Positions 24,029-36,543 of a stretch of 64,000 nucleotides of DNA are shown piece by piece; the stretch's first letter is position 1; every line of letters starts with the position of its first letter. The position numbers and the translations under genes are program-made. The notes under the pieces were generated by a model, which saw only the letters and a program-made list of their open reading frames with translations, was not told where the DNA came from and searched no databases. The stretch covers positions 849,645 through 913,644 of the forward strand of contig JXTC01000071.1 in assembly GCA_002914845.1 (NCBI GenBank), read 5' to 3'. This DNA is from Trema orientale. Its lineage: Eukaryota > Streptophyta > Magnoliopsida > Rosales > Cannabaceae.

Positions 24029-24246
24029 GGTTCTCAATCCAATATGTATTTTTTTTTAATCATTAGATTATTATGTAATGGCTAGTATAATTTGAATAGT
24101 TAGAAAAAAATAATAAAAGTAAATATATATTATTTTAACGTTTTTATCTCTCTAACTTTTACCATGAAAAGACGTATGTGATGATTTTTAATTAGGCAAA
24201 ATAATACCTATGGATAGGTAAAAACAATATCTATTAGATTGGTGCC
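24029..24246. repeat. MITE family A, copy 1
   Basis: Left end GGTTCTCAATCCAATATG, right end reverse complement GGCACCAATCTAATAGAT. Shares order and motifs with 40277-40518 and 56817-57066 (a TCATTAGATTATTATGTAATGG-like core and a GAAAAGACGT motif). Most diverged of the three. Confidence 0.55.
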
Positions 24247-25217
24247 TTATATATATATACACACACAAATAAAACGCTAGGAATATTTAATTTTCTACCC
24301 CGAAAAAGAAATTATGAAAAAGAGCACCATTTTTAATTCTTTGTTTATATAGGTCTTTTTATTAAATATTTGTATTTCTATTCTTTGTTTTTGACCTTTT
24401 TTTTTAAGTGTGGCTTAACTAATGGCTTCCACTTATTACAAATTAAAGGAAAATAACTCACACACCTTAAGAGTTGACTTTTTTCTTCTTTTTCACCAAA
24501 CAACACTTTTCTTCCCCATGTTAGTGTTTATTTAATTAGAGATTTAGAGTGACAATAATTTACTTTTTCGCAAGTTAATTTTAACTAAATTAAAATCAGG
24601 GGATTATATTTGCACTCATCCTCAAATAAAAGTACCATTTTTTTAAATAATTTCTATAATTAAAAATATTTCATACTATAAACTTACCATTATAGACAAT
24701 ACCATTTACGATGGGCACCCCAAATAAAATAGGTTTATTGGTTTGAGTTCAGTATTAAAGGCTTTATTCGCTAATTCTCTCTTTTAATTATATATGTCTC
24801 TAATCGTAATAGTCCTACATCATCAAAGTTTCCTTTGTAATCATCAATGATAAAACTATCAATCATATACTCATCAAACTCATGATGATTTTCTTAAAGA
24901 TACTCCCTTTGTGAGATCAACTATTATATCTTTGTGGGAACTGAAAATACAGTAAAAATTGTGAAGAGAGAGAAAAATTACTCTATAGAAAAGTCCTTAG
25001 CCACTGCTAAAAATCGTCTCCAAGTTGCTTCTCTTCCTCTCTCTCTAGCTTTCTCTCTCTACGTATCACCACTTAGGAATTTTATGAATTATAAAGAGCT
25101 CTATCTATAGATGAATGAGGAGGTGAAAACTTGCATTTGATTATCTAAGGAATTATTTACCTAACGTTGAATCACCAAAGCAGTTTTTCTAGGATCTGCT
25201 GCTTGTGACGTAATTTA

Positions 25218-26300
25218 GGCCCAATTTGGGTTAGCTTTGTGACAAACTAAAAGCACTTTATTTAGAATTTTTTATCCAAAGTGTGTTTGATAAACTATTA
25301 AAAAGTAAATTATTCAACAATTTATGGCCCAGCTAAAGCGGAAAACGGAAGCAGTCGTAACCCAGCTTCAGATTTCAAATTATGCGGCAATCTATTTTGC
25401 TCTTTAATGATTTAATTAAAATCACAAAAATACCCCAATTTTATTATTAAAATACCCAGCATTACCCCTCTATTCATTACTAAAGGCACGACTTTCCTTT
25501 TTTTATCTTATTTCTTCTTCCTTATCTCTCTTCTTCTTAATCTCCAACAAAATTTTCTTCTCCAACTCACAGTACCCATTTATTTTTCCCAACCCAAATG
25601 AATTAGTAAAGAAAAATCTCATGAGATTTGCTCATTTTGTCGATTTTTTCTTTTTTTTTTTTGTCTTTTATTTTCCTTTATTTTTATCATATATCTCTTG
25701 GAGTCTTGGTAAAACCATTCGCGAAGCTATCTCTTTAATTCCCAATTCTGGGTATGATTTTGTGCTTGTACTCTTCTTTATTTGATTATAATGGTGTTAA
25801 ATCTTATGGGTTCTAATAAGTATTTAATTATTTTGCTGGATCTAGTTGTGGTAATTTGGATTTTTGTTGGTGTGATTCATTTGATGTGTAGAGATACGGA
25901 ATTGGGTTTTGCTTCATTACTTACCAGAAATAGGAGTATTGAGAAACAAAGGGAAGTTCCCATCTGATCATGAAACAGATTGACTCTTAAGCTTCTTTTG
26001 AGTATTGACTCGAAATTTTTTCTAGTCAAGATGTCTATTTATTTGAGTATTAACGTATTTATATAATTAGCTCTCTCCAAAATATGCATAATTGTACAAG
26101 ATGTCTATTTTGGTCATTCTATATTTCTAATACAGTTCAGTGATATAGTTTACCAGACACTCTAATATAGCTTTTTTCAGTCACAGCATTTTTCAATTAC
26201 TGTTTACCAAACATTCAGCTACTTTACGCTACAGCGGATTTTCTCCTCAGCACAGCTAAAAGTATTTTTTTTAAAATCTAGAACTCTACCAAATTAGCCC
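25218..26300. mobile_element. hAT-like non-autonomous element, possible captured gene piece
   Basis: The left end GGCCCAATTTGGGTTAGC resembles the reverse complement of the right end (GGGCTAATTTGGTAGAG). Both subterminal regions carry degenerate hAT-style words (AAAGCACTTT, CAGCTAAA, GTTTGGTAAAC). Inside, 25490-25970 has a pyrimidine-rich leader-like stretch, a GGTATGATTT donor-like site near 25750 and a 61-codon frame (25782-25967), all unlike the ends. I could not find a clear 8-bp target duplication. Confidence 0.45.
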
Positions 26301-28915
26301 TTACTCCATGGTAATAATTGAACTAGAAAGTTGTCAATAAAAATTGTATTTCTATCTCTTAGCTTTTCCGAGGCCATAAGAATTACATCAAAATAATAAT
26401 CACATAGAAAGTTATGCCCAAATAACGGAAAATGATATATTTATAAGAAAATAATTTCTTTTTTTATTTTTCGATTAATCTAATGAAATATCTTAAACCT
26501 CCTTCTTGCTTTCTAAAAATTTAAAAATTTAAATTGATCTCTTCTTTAAAAGGACAACATTTTTCTCTTTAATTCAAAATGCATTTTGACATACATTCAG
26601 GTAACCGATTTTCCACTTTCCATATTTAGAATAAGGTAAAAATAGAAAGTTTTCAATTTTTAATTTTCTAATGGCAAAAATGAAATGTGTTCATGGAAAT
26701 TGTCTTTTCTTTATTCTTTGAATCTCAAAGTAACCAAGATTGGCTCCAAAATACCTGATTTCCTCTCTTTTTGCATGAAAGTCCCTGAAAACATAAAATT
26801 GCCTAAAATAACTAAAACGATAATAAAAACTCAAAGAATAAAAACAAACCAAAATAATATCAAGCTAGAAAGATATTGAAATAATGGATAAATATTAGCA
26901 TATTCAAAGATTTTTTTTCAAAAACATATTATATGAAATATATAACTCAAAGTTTTTTGTTTATTTATTGATTAATTTTTTTTATTTTTTACAGATGTAT
27001 ATTACCTAATTAATAAATAACACATATCTAAACTAACATTAATTTAAATAAATAAATAAATATAATCTAATTTAATTTAGAGATTTTTTTTATCTTTTTA
27101 TAGATTTTATCATGCTCCTTGTTATGTTTTTCACTACATTTGTTTTATTGAAAAACTGTTGATAATTTTTTACGAAAACTAAATTTTAAAAATACTACCA
27201 ATTTCTATTTTTTCAGTCTTTCCAACGGTTTGAAATTTTTGCATTCTAGGTATTCAGATGTGGTGCAACCCTCACTCTTTATAATATTGGTTAAGAAAGT
27301 AAGAAGTTAATTAAATATATAGTTTCTAAAAACAGTCATTTGAAATTCATTTCCACTTGAAACTTATTAATTTGAGATTTGACACGGTCGGTCAGCGTTT
27401 TGTTTGGTGCAGTATAATTTTATGACATGAAATGTCTTCTTTTTGGATGATTGATCAACTGAGAGAGAAGAAACATGCAATTGTTAACTTGGGAGTGTCC
27501 ATGCATTGGAAAAAATAAAATAAAATTATATTTTACAATTTTTTTTCTCTTTCTGCAAACTTATTGAATAAAAATCAAAATATGAATTAATTACGACCAA
27601 ATTGTATATTTGACATAAAAGGATTTATATCTTAAGATGTTTAATTAGACAAACCATTAGGATATATAATTAGTTCAAATCCTTGAAATCCTGTTCTAGC
27701 TAATATATACCCGTATTAGTCCAATGGTCGAGGAAAATGTAAATGAAATACTAAAAGTGCACGAGTCAATTACACTAGACTTTATTATTTACTTGATTTT
27801 TGCAAGCAATGAAGACCAAAATTGGAGTTATATAAACATGTATTTATATTTATGAGTATATGCCTTATATCATGCAACATTGATATATACTGGATCGCTG
27901 GCTAGGTGGATATGTGATTGTGAACATGTTTCTCAGTTTCCGTACTTCATATTTAGAAATTACTATTATTTTTATTTTTCTAAAAAATTTACAAAAAGAC
28001 GTCGCGTTTGAACTTATAAGTCGAGTTAGCACATCTTCTTATGGAATATAGATTGTTACTTGTAATTATTAGGGACGTGTTATTGTATGTCAATTTGTTT
28101 AAATCTTTCACAAACTTTTCATATATTATTTGGAACGATTAGTATATATTTTTAAAGCTAGCAATAGCTAGATTGAAGAAAAGTACCATGCTGCATGGAA
28201 ATGGCAGTTAATTAACTTAGTCTAAAGATAATAGGTAATTAACAATTCATCCTAGATTTAATATTATTCAAAAAACACCCTTATATTTAATAAATTGGAG
28301 CCAACTTCACATATTAAACAAGTAAGCAATTATTAAAAGAGACTAATGATCGTAACTCGTAATGGGTACTCTTTATTTAATATTAATATTCTTTTCTGTA
28401 TCAAGTTATCAACTAACTTCTTATATAATTACAATTCAACTGAAAGTGTTGAGTTAATTTTATTCACGGTACAATTTGTTATTTTAATTATAAGCTAGCA
28501 AGTCAACCGTCAGATCCATTGAGTGTGCATTATTATTTCCGAAATTGATTTGAAAATTGATCTTTTAAAGAAGAAAAAAAAAAAAAAAAACTGTTTGCAC
28601 AGCATATATTAAACATTGTACGTAATAGTTAATTCTTAATATATAGACTGTAGTTTAATACCATTATCAATGTGGGGTACGCACGAGAACGAATCAGAAA
28701 GGCCGGGCTCAGGGAATGATCAACTATTCCATTTCCATAATTATTCTACAAATAAATTTTTCCGTATCCATTTCATCATTTTTATACACGCTTGGCGCGT
28801 TGACGATGATAATACATATGCATATAATATATATATATAGTTGTATATAACCTAAATGAAACCCAATATTCTCATCCTTTTAAATCAATGTCAAAGCATG
28901 ATAAAAAAAAAAAAA
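26301..28915. other. Intergenic, no gene seen
   Basis: Very AT-rich (long A and T runs, ATAAATAAATAAATA near 27045). No frame has recognisable protein features. Nothing else supported. Confidence 0.5.
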
Positions 28916-29490
28916 GGATAATATTACTTTTATATCTTGAATTTTGACACTTTGTTCAATTTATACATTCTGATTCAGTTATTATCAATATTAACACTTA
29001 GATTTGAAATCTGTTATAAATTTATACCCTATTACCAATTTAAAGTAGTTAATTTAATATGATAATTTAATAAACTTATTCTCGGATAAGTTTTTATATA
29101 GTTTATTTTTGTTGACGGAGGTTTTGTCAACAATGAATATAGTAAATTACGAGATGTGGCTTGTGTGTGAAAAGGGTTGATAAAGCATAATAATCAAGGA
29201 GACACGAATTTTATAGTGGTTCAGCCCNATTTTAATTAAGGGAATTCTTATGCGACCATGTCATGCTTGACTTTTGACTTTTTCGGCGTTGACCAATTAT
29301 GGATTTAAGATCGCATAACAATTTTCAATTTTTTAAATGATATCTTGGTAAATTAACTGCTCTAAATTAGTGTCATGGTATAAATTTGTAACGGATTTCA
29401 AATCTAAGGGTCAATATTGATAATAACCAAAACAGAAGATATAAACTGAACAAAGTATCAAAACACAAAATATAAAAGTGATTTCATCCC
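28916..29490. mobile_element. Long-TIR non-autonomous element, about 575 bp
   Basis: The left arm (28916-about 29080) and the reverse complement of the right arm (about 29320-29490) share ACTTTGTTCAATTTATA / ACTTTGTTCAGTTTATA, GTTATTATCAATATT, and TAGATTTGAAATCTGTTA / TAGATTTGAAATCCGTTA. Arms of about 170 bp suggest a Mutator-like element. The flanks are A-rich on both sides, so the target duplication is ambiguous. One N lies inside (29228). Confidence 0.7.
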
Positions 29491-29599
29491 TAAAAAAAAT
29501 AAAAATTTTGCAATTTTATAAAATTTCCAATCCACCGGCCATATAATTCCCACTGCCATACTTTATATACTAATCGTGGAACCCAATCGTATACTATGG

Positions 29600-29785
29600 G
29601 CCTGTTTGGGATAGCTTTTACTTCTTGAAGTAAAAGTATAAAAAGATCTTCCTAAAAAAGATGGTAGGTCCATACTTCTTTAAAAAGATCTTTTGGATGC
29701 AAAAAGATCTTCTAAAAACTCATCCAAACACTCTTAAAAGATCTTTTGAGCCCTAAAAGATCTTTGAAAGCTGTGCCAAACAGGC
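29600..29785. repeat. hAT-type MITE, 186 bp
   Basis: Perfect 10-bp terminal inverted repeat GCCTGTTTGG / CCAAACAGGC, followed by GATAGCTTT / AAAGCTGTG. The interior repeats AAAAGATCTTTT words in both orientations (at least six). Typical of plant hAT MITEs. An 8-bp duplication is not clear. Confidence 0.75.
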
Positions 29786-30922
29786 TATATATATGTCATG
29801 CCATTACTCGATATTTAAAGAGAAAGTTCAACTTATATCAACAAATTTAACCAAAGTAAATACGCAAATACTTTTTTAAATCACAATCAGTTCAAAATTG
29901 CTGTAAATAATTTAATATAGGGGCTCCCTTGTTTCCCCAATTTCACTTTAATATGTAGCACATTAAGTCAGACTTCTCGGAGATGGGTTCCATTTTAAAA
30001 AAAAAAGTCATACTTTTCTAAGTGTAGAAAAATTTTCTTTTGTTTTTTACTTATTTAATTTTATTTGGTCAACTAAAAAAGTGTAATAATTGATAATACC
30101 TCACAGCCATCAGTTCGTGGTTCTCGTCGATTATTATTAGGCTCAAGATTTAATAATTTTTTTTAATAAACAAGATTTACTAATTTAGCTTTTTAGTTAC
30201 GGTGGAAAACTACTTGGATTGGCTCAATTGCGTGCACCGTTTGACGTTAATTACTTGATGCTCTATCCCGTGTTTTTTTTTTTTTTACAGATTTATATGA
30301 ATCCTAACAAACCTCTCCCTGTGTTACAGTTATATGGTATTAGTCGGATAATTTATATAACTAGTATTAATAGTACGTTCCTTAGGCACCTACTCGTGAA
30401 TAAGTTTTTGTTATTATTTTGATAACATTTTTGTAAATATTAAGTCCAAAAAAGTTAAAATTTTGAGTCAAAAAAATATAGTGGTATTGTTGTGCACGGA
30501 TTTTCTGAGTTACTCGAAGAAAATGTCAGCTCGTATGCAACTGGTTAATTCGAGCATCGAGGAGTGAGCTGCAATCGAGATTGTTGGTCGATTTCTGAGA
30601 TGCCTGCGGACAGTTTCGAAAAATTAAATTCAAATCTCCATAAATTTAGATAATTTCTAGTTTTGTTATATTTATTCAATTTAAATTCGAATAAACACTT
30701 TCCTTCTCTATGAAGATTCCATCTGCTTATAAATTGAGAGAGATAGGTCATATAAAGGGATCGGACCCTCCGGTAATCAACAATATATTGAATAATAGTT
30801 ACTATAGTAGACATAAACTCTTTGTTTGAAAGGTCGAATTACTTAAAATGTTATTTATTAATTTTATAGTCATTTTCTTATCTGATTGTTATACCAATTT
30901 TTGGTATCACAATTATAATAAA
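29786..30922. other. Intergenic, no gene seen
   Basis: AT-rich sequence; the longest frame (30545-30814, minus) shows no domain. Nothing supported. Confidence 0.45.
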
Positions 30923-31409
30923 TAACACTGCAAGAAAAATATGATTTCACGTCACTTTTTTGGTTTCGTCAAAGGCATATAACGTCGCCCACTGACGCGA
31001 CGTCTATCCAGGCGCCGTTAAAAGTCTTAGATCTCACGTCACTAGAAAAGCGACGTTGTAGACATACGATGTCACCAGAAAAGCGACGTATCACATCATT
31101 TTTCTGGCGACGTGATAAACATTTTCCAGGAGATCTTTAATTAAAATTCATTCAAACCCCCTGGATTTCATTTACAAAAAACAGAATTACAAAGTCATGA
31201 AAATATACATATAACACCATGTACACATTCGTAAAAGTACAATATCTAATTAAGGTTTAGTTACAAATTTAATTACTAATAACAAACTAATAAGTCACAT
31301 GCATAATCTAAGTTAACAAATTTAGTCAAAAATAAGAACATCAACCTAAAAACTATATACATATCTATGATAAGTCATAATCAAGTGAGATAAAAGGATA
31401 ACCTCAACC

Positions 31410-32060
31410 AATATAAGCTCTTCAACCCATTGTTCACGAACCGTATTTATATCATCTATCGTGTAGAATGTTTGTATTGGAATTATGCATTCAGAAAATA
31501 ATAAGTTCGTTAGAATATAGAATTTTATTTTAAAATACGCAATATTATATATTAAAATTGAACTTGTACATTAAATTGGCATATACCATTGTAGTGAGAA
31601 ATGATTGAATGTTAGCTTGTTCAATGATCTCACTCATATATTTGCATACATAAAAACCGCATTCTACATGTGATGGTTATCTAGGACACAACATACAAAT
31701 AGAAAAAATACATAACAAGTTAAAATGAACAACATATAATCAACAAATATGTATATATATAAGACAATTCATTTACGTATCTTATTAAGATGCTTATAAA
31801 CCGGACCATTAGCTCTATATCCTCTTGATCCTTTTAAGTCATTATACAATCGAAATGCCCTTTTGATTGATATATATAAAATTAGAAACACATATTTCTA
31901 TTAGTTTATGTAAAATGTATAACAGTAATAAACTATTAGAAAAAAAGACTTACTCTATCATGGTGAGGTCAATTTCCTCACGAACATCCAAGGTCAAAGG
32001 ATCTAGAAACCAAATATATTCTTTGGGAGGATAAATAAGAAGTAACATCCAATGCTCTTT
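31410..32060 (-). pseudogene. Ulp1-type (C48 peptidase) domain in the CACTA element
   Basis: Exon-like pieces on the minus strand. The first (about 32060-31951) reads EHWMLLLIYPPKEYIWFLDP, with the catalytic His and Asp spacing of Ulp1 proteases, and ends at GTAAGT. The second (about 31861-31785) reads AFRLYNDLKGSRGYRANGPV. The third (about 31662-31590) reads ECGFYVCKYMSEIIEQAN, holding the catalytic Cys. The fourth (about 31490-31410) reads FYTIDDINTVREQWVEEL, the usual closing motif. Ulp1-like proteases hitch-hike on several plant DNA transposon groups. Whether all pieces splice into one protein cannot be decided here. Confidence 0.7.
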
Positions 32061-32159
32061 AAGTATTCAATTATTAACAAAAATCATAAATAAGTTATTA
32101 CAGAGATTAATAAAATCAAAAGAAATATGCAATTAGTAAGTAAGTTCTTAATCTTACGC

Positions 32160-32310
32160 ATGATTCCATGGAACAACTAATATTTGGACAAGCATGAATT
32201 TTCTCATATTGCATGTCCAAAGAACATAAAGTTTTCTTGGTCTCATAAAATGAATGTGGCATCTCATTATTTTTTGGCAACAACTCCCCTAATAAAGCAA
32301 GTAAGTCTGA
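32160..32310 (-). pseudogene. TNP2-type CACTA transposase fragment
   Basis: The minus strand reads LLPKNNEMPHSFYETKKTL and then MQYEKIHACPN, matching the conserved pattern LPxxNxxPxSFYExKK...YEKIHACPNDC in plant TNP2 transposases. A GTAAG donor-like site follows at about 32157. The upstream part is lost in or beyond the N gap. DNA-transposon coding remnant, not a host gene. Confidence 0.75.
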
Positions 32311-32322
32311 AAAACTTTTATC

Positions 32323-33000
32323 NNNNNNNNNNNNNNNNNNNNNNNNNNNNNNNNNNNNNNNNNNNNNNNNNNNNNNNNNNNNNNNNNNNNNNNNNNNNNN
32401 NNNNNNNNNNNNNNNNNNNNNNNNNNNNNNNNNNNNNNNNNNNNNNNNNNNNNNNNNNNNNNNNNNNNNNNNNNNNNNNNNNNNNNNNNNNNNNNNNNNN
32501 NNNNNNNNNNNNNNNNNNNNNNNNNNNNNNNNNNNNNNNNNNNNNNNNNNNNNNNNNNNNNNNNNNNNNNNNNNNNNNNNNNNNNNNNNNNNNNNNNNNN
32601 NNNNNNNNNNNNNNNNNNNNNNNNNNNNNNNNNNNNNNNNNNNNNNNNNNNNNNNNNNNNNNNNNNNNNNNNNNNNNNNNNNNNNNNNNNNNNNNNNNNN
32701 NNNNNNNNNNNNNNNNNNNNNNNNNNNNNNNNNNNNNNNNNNNNNNNNNNNNNNNNNNNNNNNNNNNNNNNNNNNNNNNNNNNNNNNNNNNNNNNNNNNN
32801 NNNNNNNNNNNNNNNNNNNNNNNNNNNNNNNNNNNNNNNNNNNNNNNNNNNNNNNNNNNNNNNNNNNNNNNNNNNNNNNNNNNNNNNNNNNNNNNNNNNN
32901 NNNNNNNNNNNNNNNNNNNNNNNNNNNNNNNNNNNNNNNNNNNNNNNNNNNNNNNNNNNNNNNNNNNNNNNNNNNNNNNNNNNNNNNNNNNNNNNNNNNN
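32323..33000. other. Assembly gap (678 N) inside the CACTA element
   Basis: Undetermined bases; frames drawn across it are meaningless. Confidence 0.99.
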
Positions 33001-34092
33001 TTAACTATATTCAAATGGCTATATAGGAAAATTGTTCGAAATGGCTAAGTGTAAAAATCTAAACTAAACATGAAATTATTAGATAAAATTCGGATAAAAA
33101 CAAAGCCTAATGCAATTATATATGAATTCTAACAAAAAATATGACTTAAATTATTAAAATTACCTCAAGTGACCAGAAAAAATAGAGGAAAGACAATGAG
33201 AAGCGGCGACTATAGCTTGGGCATTAGAGAAGTGTAAAAATCTAAACTAAAACATGAAATAATTAAATAAAAATAAAGCCTAATGCAAACATATACGAAT
33301 TCTATAGAAAAAACTGACTTAATAAAGTTAAACTTACCTCAAATGACCATAGAAAATGAAGGAAGGGCGAAGAGAAACGGCGACAAGGGGTTGGAGTGGG
33401 GGGAAATGTCGAACAAGAGAGGGTTCTACATTAGCTAGCAGAATTCTATTTTAGAGCAAACCAAACGACGTCGCGTTTTTAGCGATATTGTTTAGGTACG
33501 ACGTCGCTTTTGTAGCGACGTCGTACGGATTATTTTCCGTCGCTGAAAAAGCGACGTGAAAATTATTTCACCTGTTGCTTAAAAAGCGACGTAAAACAGC
33601 GACATAGACATCGCATTTCTAGGGTTTCTTGTCGCTTTTTATGCGACGCAAAGTACTGTGTCATTTTTCCAATGACGTTAAAGACTAGTTATTTTTCACG
33701 TTGCGCTAACATCATAAAGCGACGTGGAATATAGTGACGGCTTTGCCCTGTTTTATAGTATTGTAAATAATAATATATATACTAACCTATAGTTTTGGGG
33801 CCAAACCTACATGTTCATCCACACTCTTCCCAAATAAATACAACAAAAAATAATAAAAAAATAGTAAGCAGATAGAATAAAAGACAGACAACCAAAGCAT
33901 ATCCTCCTTTCTACATATTATTATAGATATATATATTTATTGGGAATGAGTATAATATGAATTTTTTTTATTCTACATCGAGGAAATCAATTTTGACTTT
34001 TAAATTTTAATTTAACAGTTATAATTAATTATGTTGGAATAAGTTCTAATATAAATTAAATTATAGAATTTATATTATACTCATTAGATGAA

Positions 34093-34147
34093 AATCCAAC
34101 GGTCAAAATTTGTTAATAAATATAATCCAACGGTCAAAATTTGTTAA
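34093..34147. repeat. Short tandem duplication
   Basis: The 24-bp word starting AATCCAACGGTCAAAATTTG occurs twice (34093-34116 and 34124-34147). The CCAACGG core is common in plant MITE sequences, and an imperfect inverted repeat GAGTATAATAT (about 33948 and 34075) brackets the region, so this may be part of a decayed MITE. Confidence 0.5.
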
Positions 34148-36020
34148 ATATATATTTATTATTGATAGTACTCATGATGAAATAGCTGACCTATAATCAG
34201 AAAAAGTATTTGCCCACTTTCTAATAAAAATGGCGATTATTTAATGCAATTTGGCTTTTATTTATTGGATTATAATTCGTAAAGAGGCCAAGTAAGTTTT
34301 TAATTACTCTTATTTACTTTTAGCCTGCAATTTTCAAATTCAACTCCAAAGTGGAGGAAGCCATTGAAGGCCACTTTTGACTTCGAGCCACTTCAAATAT
34401 TCCTCCAACTAGTTTATGAGTTTCACGTGGAAATTAAATTTCCAAGTGCAATTTTAGGCTGATGAACTCATGAGATTATTTGATTGGATAATTAACGGCT
34501 TCATATTAGTAATAAAAGAAACTTTTTTTTATTAATGTGCATACTCGTGATCTGCGGTCTACATTTAACATTTATATAAAAATAGATGTTTAATCACCTA
34601 GAAGAGTGGAAAAAAGACTGAAGTTAATTTTTCTTAGTTTTTTCTTTTCGAAGAAAAATATTTATATAATGTGACAAGACGAATTTTTTTCATTATATGG
34701 AACATAGCTTTTAATAAAAGATATCACTATACTACATAAATGTTAATCAATTTTACGAGCATAGTCTAAGAGCCGCCACGGCCACTTGTACATGTACTAA
34801 ATTGTGACTTTAATAATGGAAGGAGAAATTTCCTCCAACAGACAAAAAGGTTGCTTTTCATTTATAATTAGGCCACTAATCGAGAATTCTAGCTAAACTT
34901 TATTTTGACTTGGCCAGCATTATTTATCTATATACGGAAAACAAAAGGGACAGTAATCACATAGTCTAAATTAATCTCGATCGACCGTCAATATTATTGT
35001 ATCATTAATCATATAGTAAAATTTATTGAACACTAAGAATGTGTCATTGTGTATCCTTAAATATATTATAGTAATCGTTATCCGTTTTGTGCAGGTTGCT
35101 GTTAATATTGCAAAATTATAATCTAGTTCAGTAGTGAATTTTAATTAACACTCATCCTGAGTCGTGATCACGAGGGCTAGATAATGCATAGAAGAACCTA
35201 AACAATAAACAGAATATTCTCAGCAAAAATAAAGAGATAAAAAAAATAATATTTTTTTGAAAAAAAAAATTTACCAGGATGATCATCGCGCATCGGTATC
35301 GACGGTATGTAACAACTTATTTTCTATTGTCAACTCGTGACCTTCTACAGTACTACGTAACGATTTGTCCACAAGGTAGACTCAATTAATCCAGGAAGTT
35401 GAGATAAATGTTTGTGATGAGCCTTTTTTTGTCGTTTTGCCAAAGGTAACACACACCCCACGCCCAACCCCCCCCCCCCCCAAAAAAAAAAAGACTCTTG
35501 AAGAAGTAAAGCCAGCGTGTCCGCTTTAGCAATTTGTACAATTAATATATCCACAGGTCACAACATAACATGGTCTCGCATTGCCTCCAAAGTTGAAAAA
35601 GATAACATCTATCATATGAAGTATAAATAGCCCTTTCTATAGCGTTGACAAGTGGATACATAATTTTTTAAGAATAGAGCACTGCTCCATAATGGACCCA
35701 AAAAAATTTTAAAAAAATAAAATAAAATAAACCAAAATAATGTCCCAAAATGGCTTTATATATTAGGGTAGCTTTGTGTGCTTTCTCCATGCTTAGATTG
35801 CCCCAAAGAAGAAGCAAAGTCAAATAAGCATTATCTCGTGAGGCCTTTCATCTTCTGATTCCTCTCCCCCTTTCATTTTCTATCTCCTTTTCTGCAATTC
35901 TGGGGTTCTTGAAAACACCCTATTTTATGCTCATGATCACCTAGAGTTAAAGTGTACAAATGAACCCTTTTTCGCTTCACTACTTGCCCATATAATTAAA
36001 TCCTTATCTGAATATTCTCG
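34148..36020. other. Intergenic and distal upstream region of the SAUR gene
   Basis: No gene seen. Contains a C15/A12 homopolymer junction near 35467-35492. Pyrimidine-rich, leader-like sequence begins near 35850. Confidence 0.45.
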
Positions 36021-36026
36021 ATCTAT

Positions 36027-36034
36027 CCCCTATA
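36027..36034 (+). promoter_or_regulatory. Possible TATA box upstream of the SAUR gene
   Basis: CCCCTATATAGCTTCG stands in a pyrimidine-rich region about 510 bp before the ATG. AT-rich TATATATATATA at about 36298-36307 is an alternative nearer the gene; the start site is not fixed by sequence alone. Confidence 0.3.
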
Positions 36035-36543
36035 TAGCTTCGTGCTTTCTCTTTCCCAGCTTTATCCAATTTGAGTTTCTAGGCTCTAGCTACCTTAGCA
36101 ACTTGATTTCGTTTTTATGTTGCATAGCCTCTTCATTTTTCTGTAAGTCAAAGGTATAGCTAGCTATATAGATATGAGTAACACTATGAGGCCGAGAGTT
36201 AAGTTCATGGTCTATCTCGTTTACGATAGGGGTTAGCTACTTATTAGTCCAGCCTGCAGCACAGCCTCAGACCTTTTCCTTTCACACACACAAACATATA
36301 TATATATACACACACACATCAAAGCTCCTTGAGCAAAATTCCCAATTCTTTCATCTGTTCATATATAGTTTGATCTTATAAACTATTAGTCATATGGAAG
36401 GTAGTACTGTCGGGATCTGTGGCTGTTTTTGATCCCCAAACAACGATCTCATCAGCACAGTCTTCCTCTTTTCGTTCTTCTACAAGGGTCTGTTCGTAGT
36501 TATACATATACACACACACACATATCTATATATAAAATTACTA

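Larger units (their letters stand above)
30926..33763 (-). mobile_element. CACTA (En/Spm-type) DNA transposon with TNP2 and Ulp1-like remains
   Basis: Left end CACTGCAAGAAAAA, right end (reverse complement) CAATACTATAAAACA, flanked by the 3-bp duplication TAA (30923-30925 and 33764-33766), as CACTA elements make. Both subterminal zones (30955-31125 and 33460-33730) are packed with GCGACGT and its complement, the repeated transposase-binding type of motif in this superfamily. Coding remains are on the minus strand: a TNP2-type segment, then three or four exon-like Ulp1 protease pieces with GT donor sites between them. The middle is hidden by an N gap (32323-33000), so intactness cannot be judged; at about 2.8 kb it is short for an autonomous CACTA element. 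Confidence 0.85.

Noticed and set aside
32184-33026. Long frames across the N gap on both strands
   Set aside because: They exist only because N codons contain no stops; no real sequence supports them.
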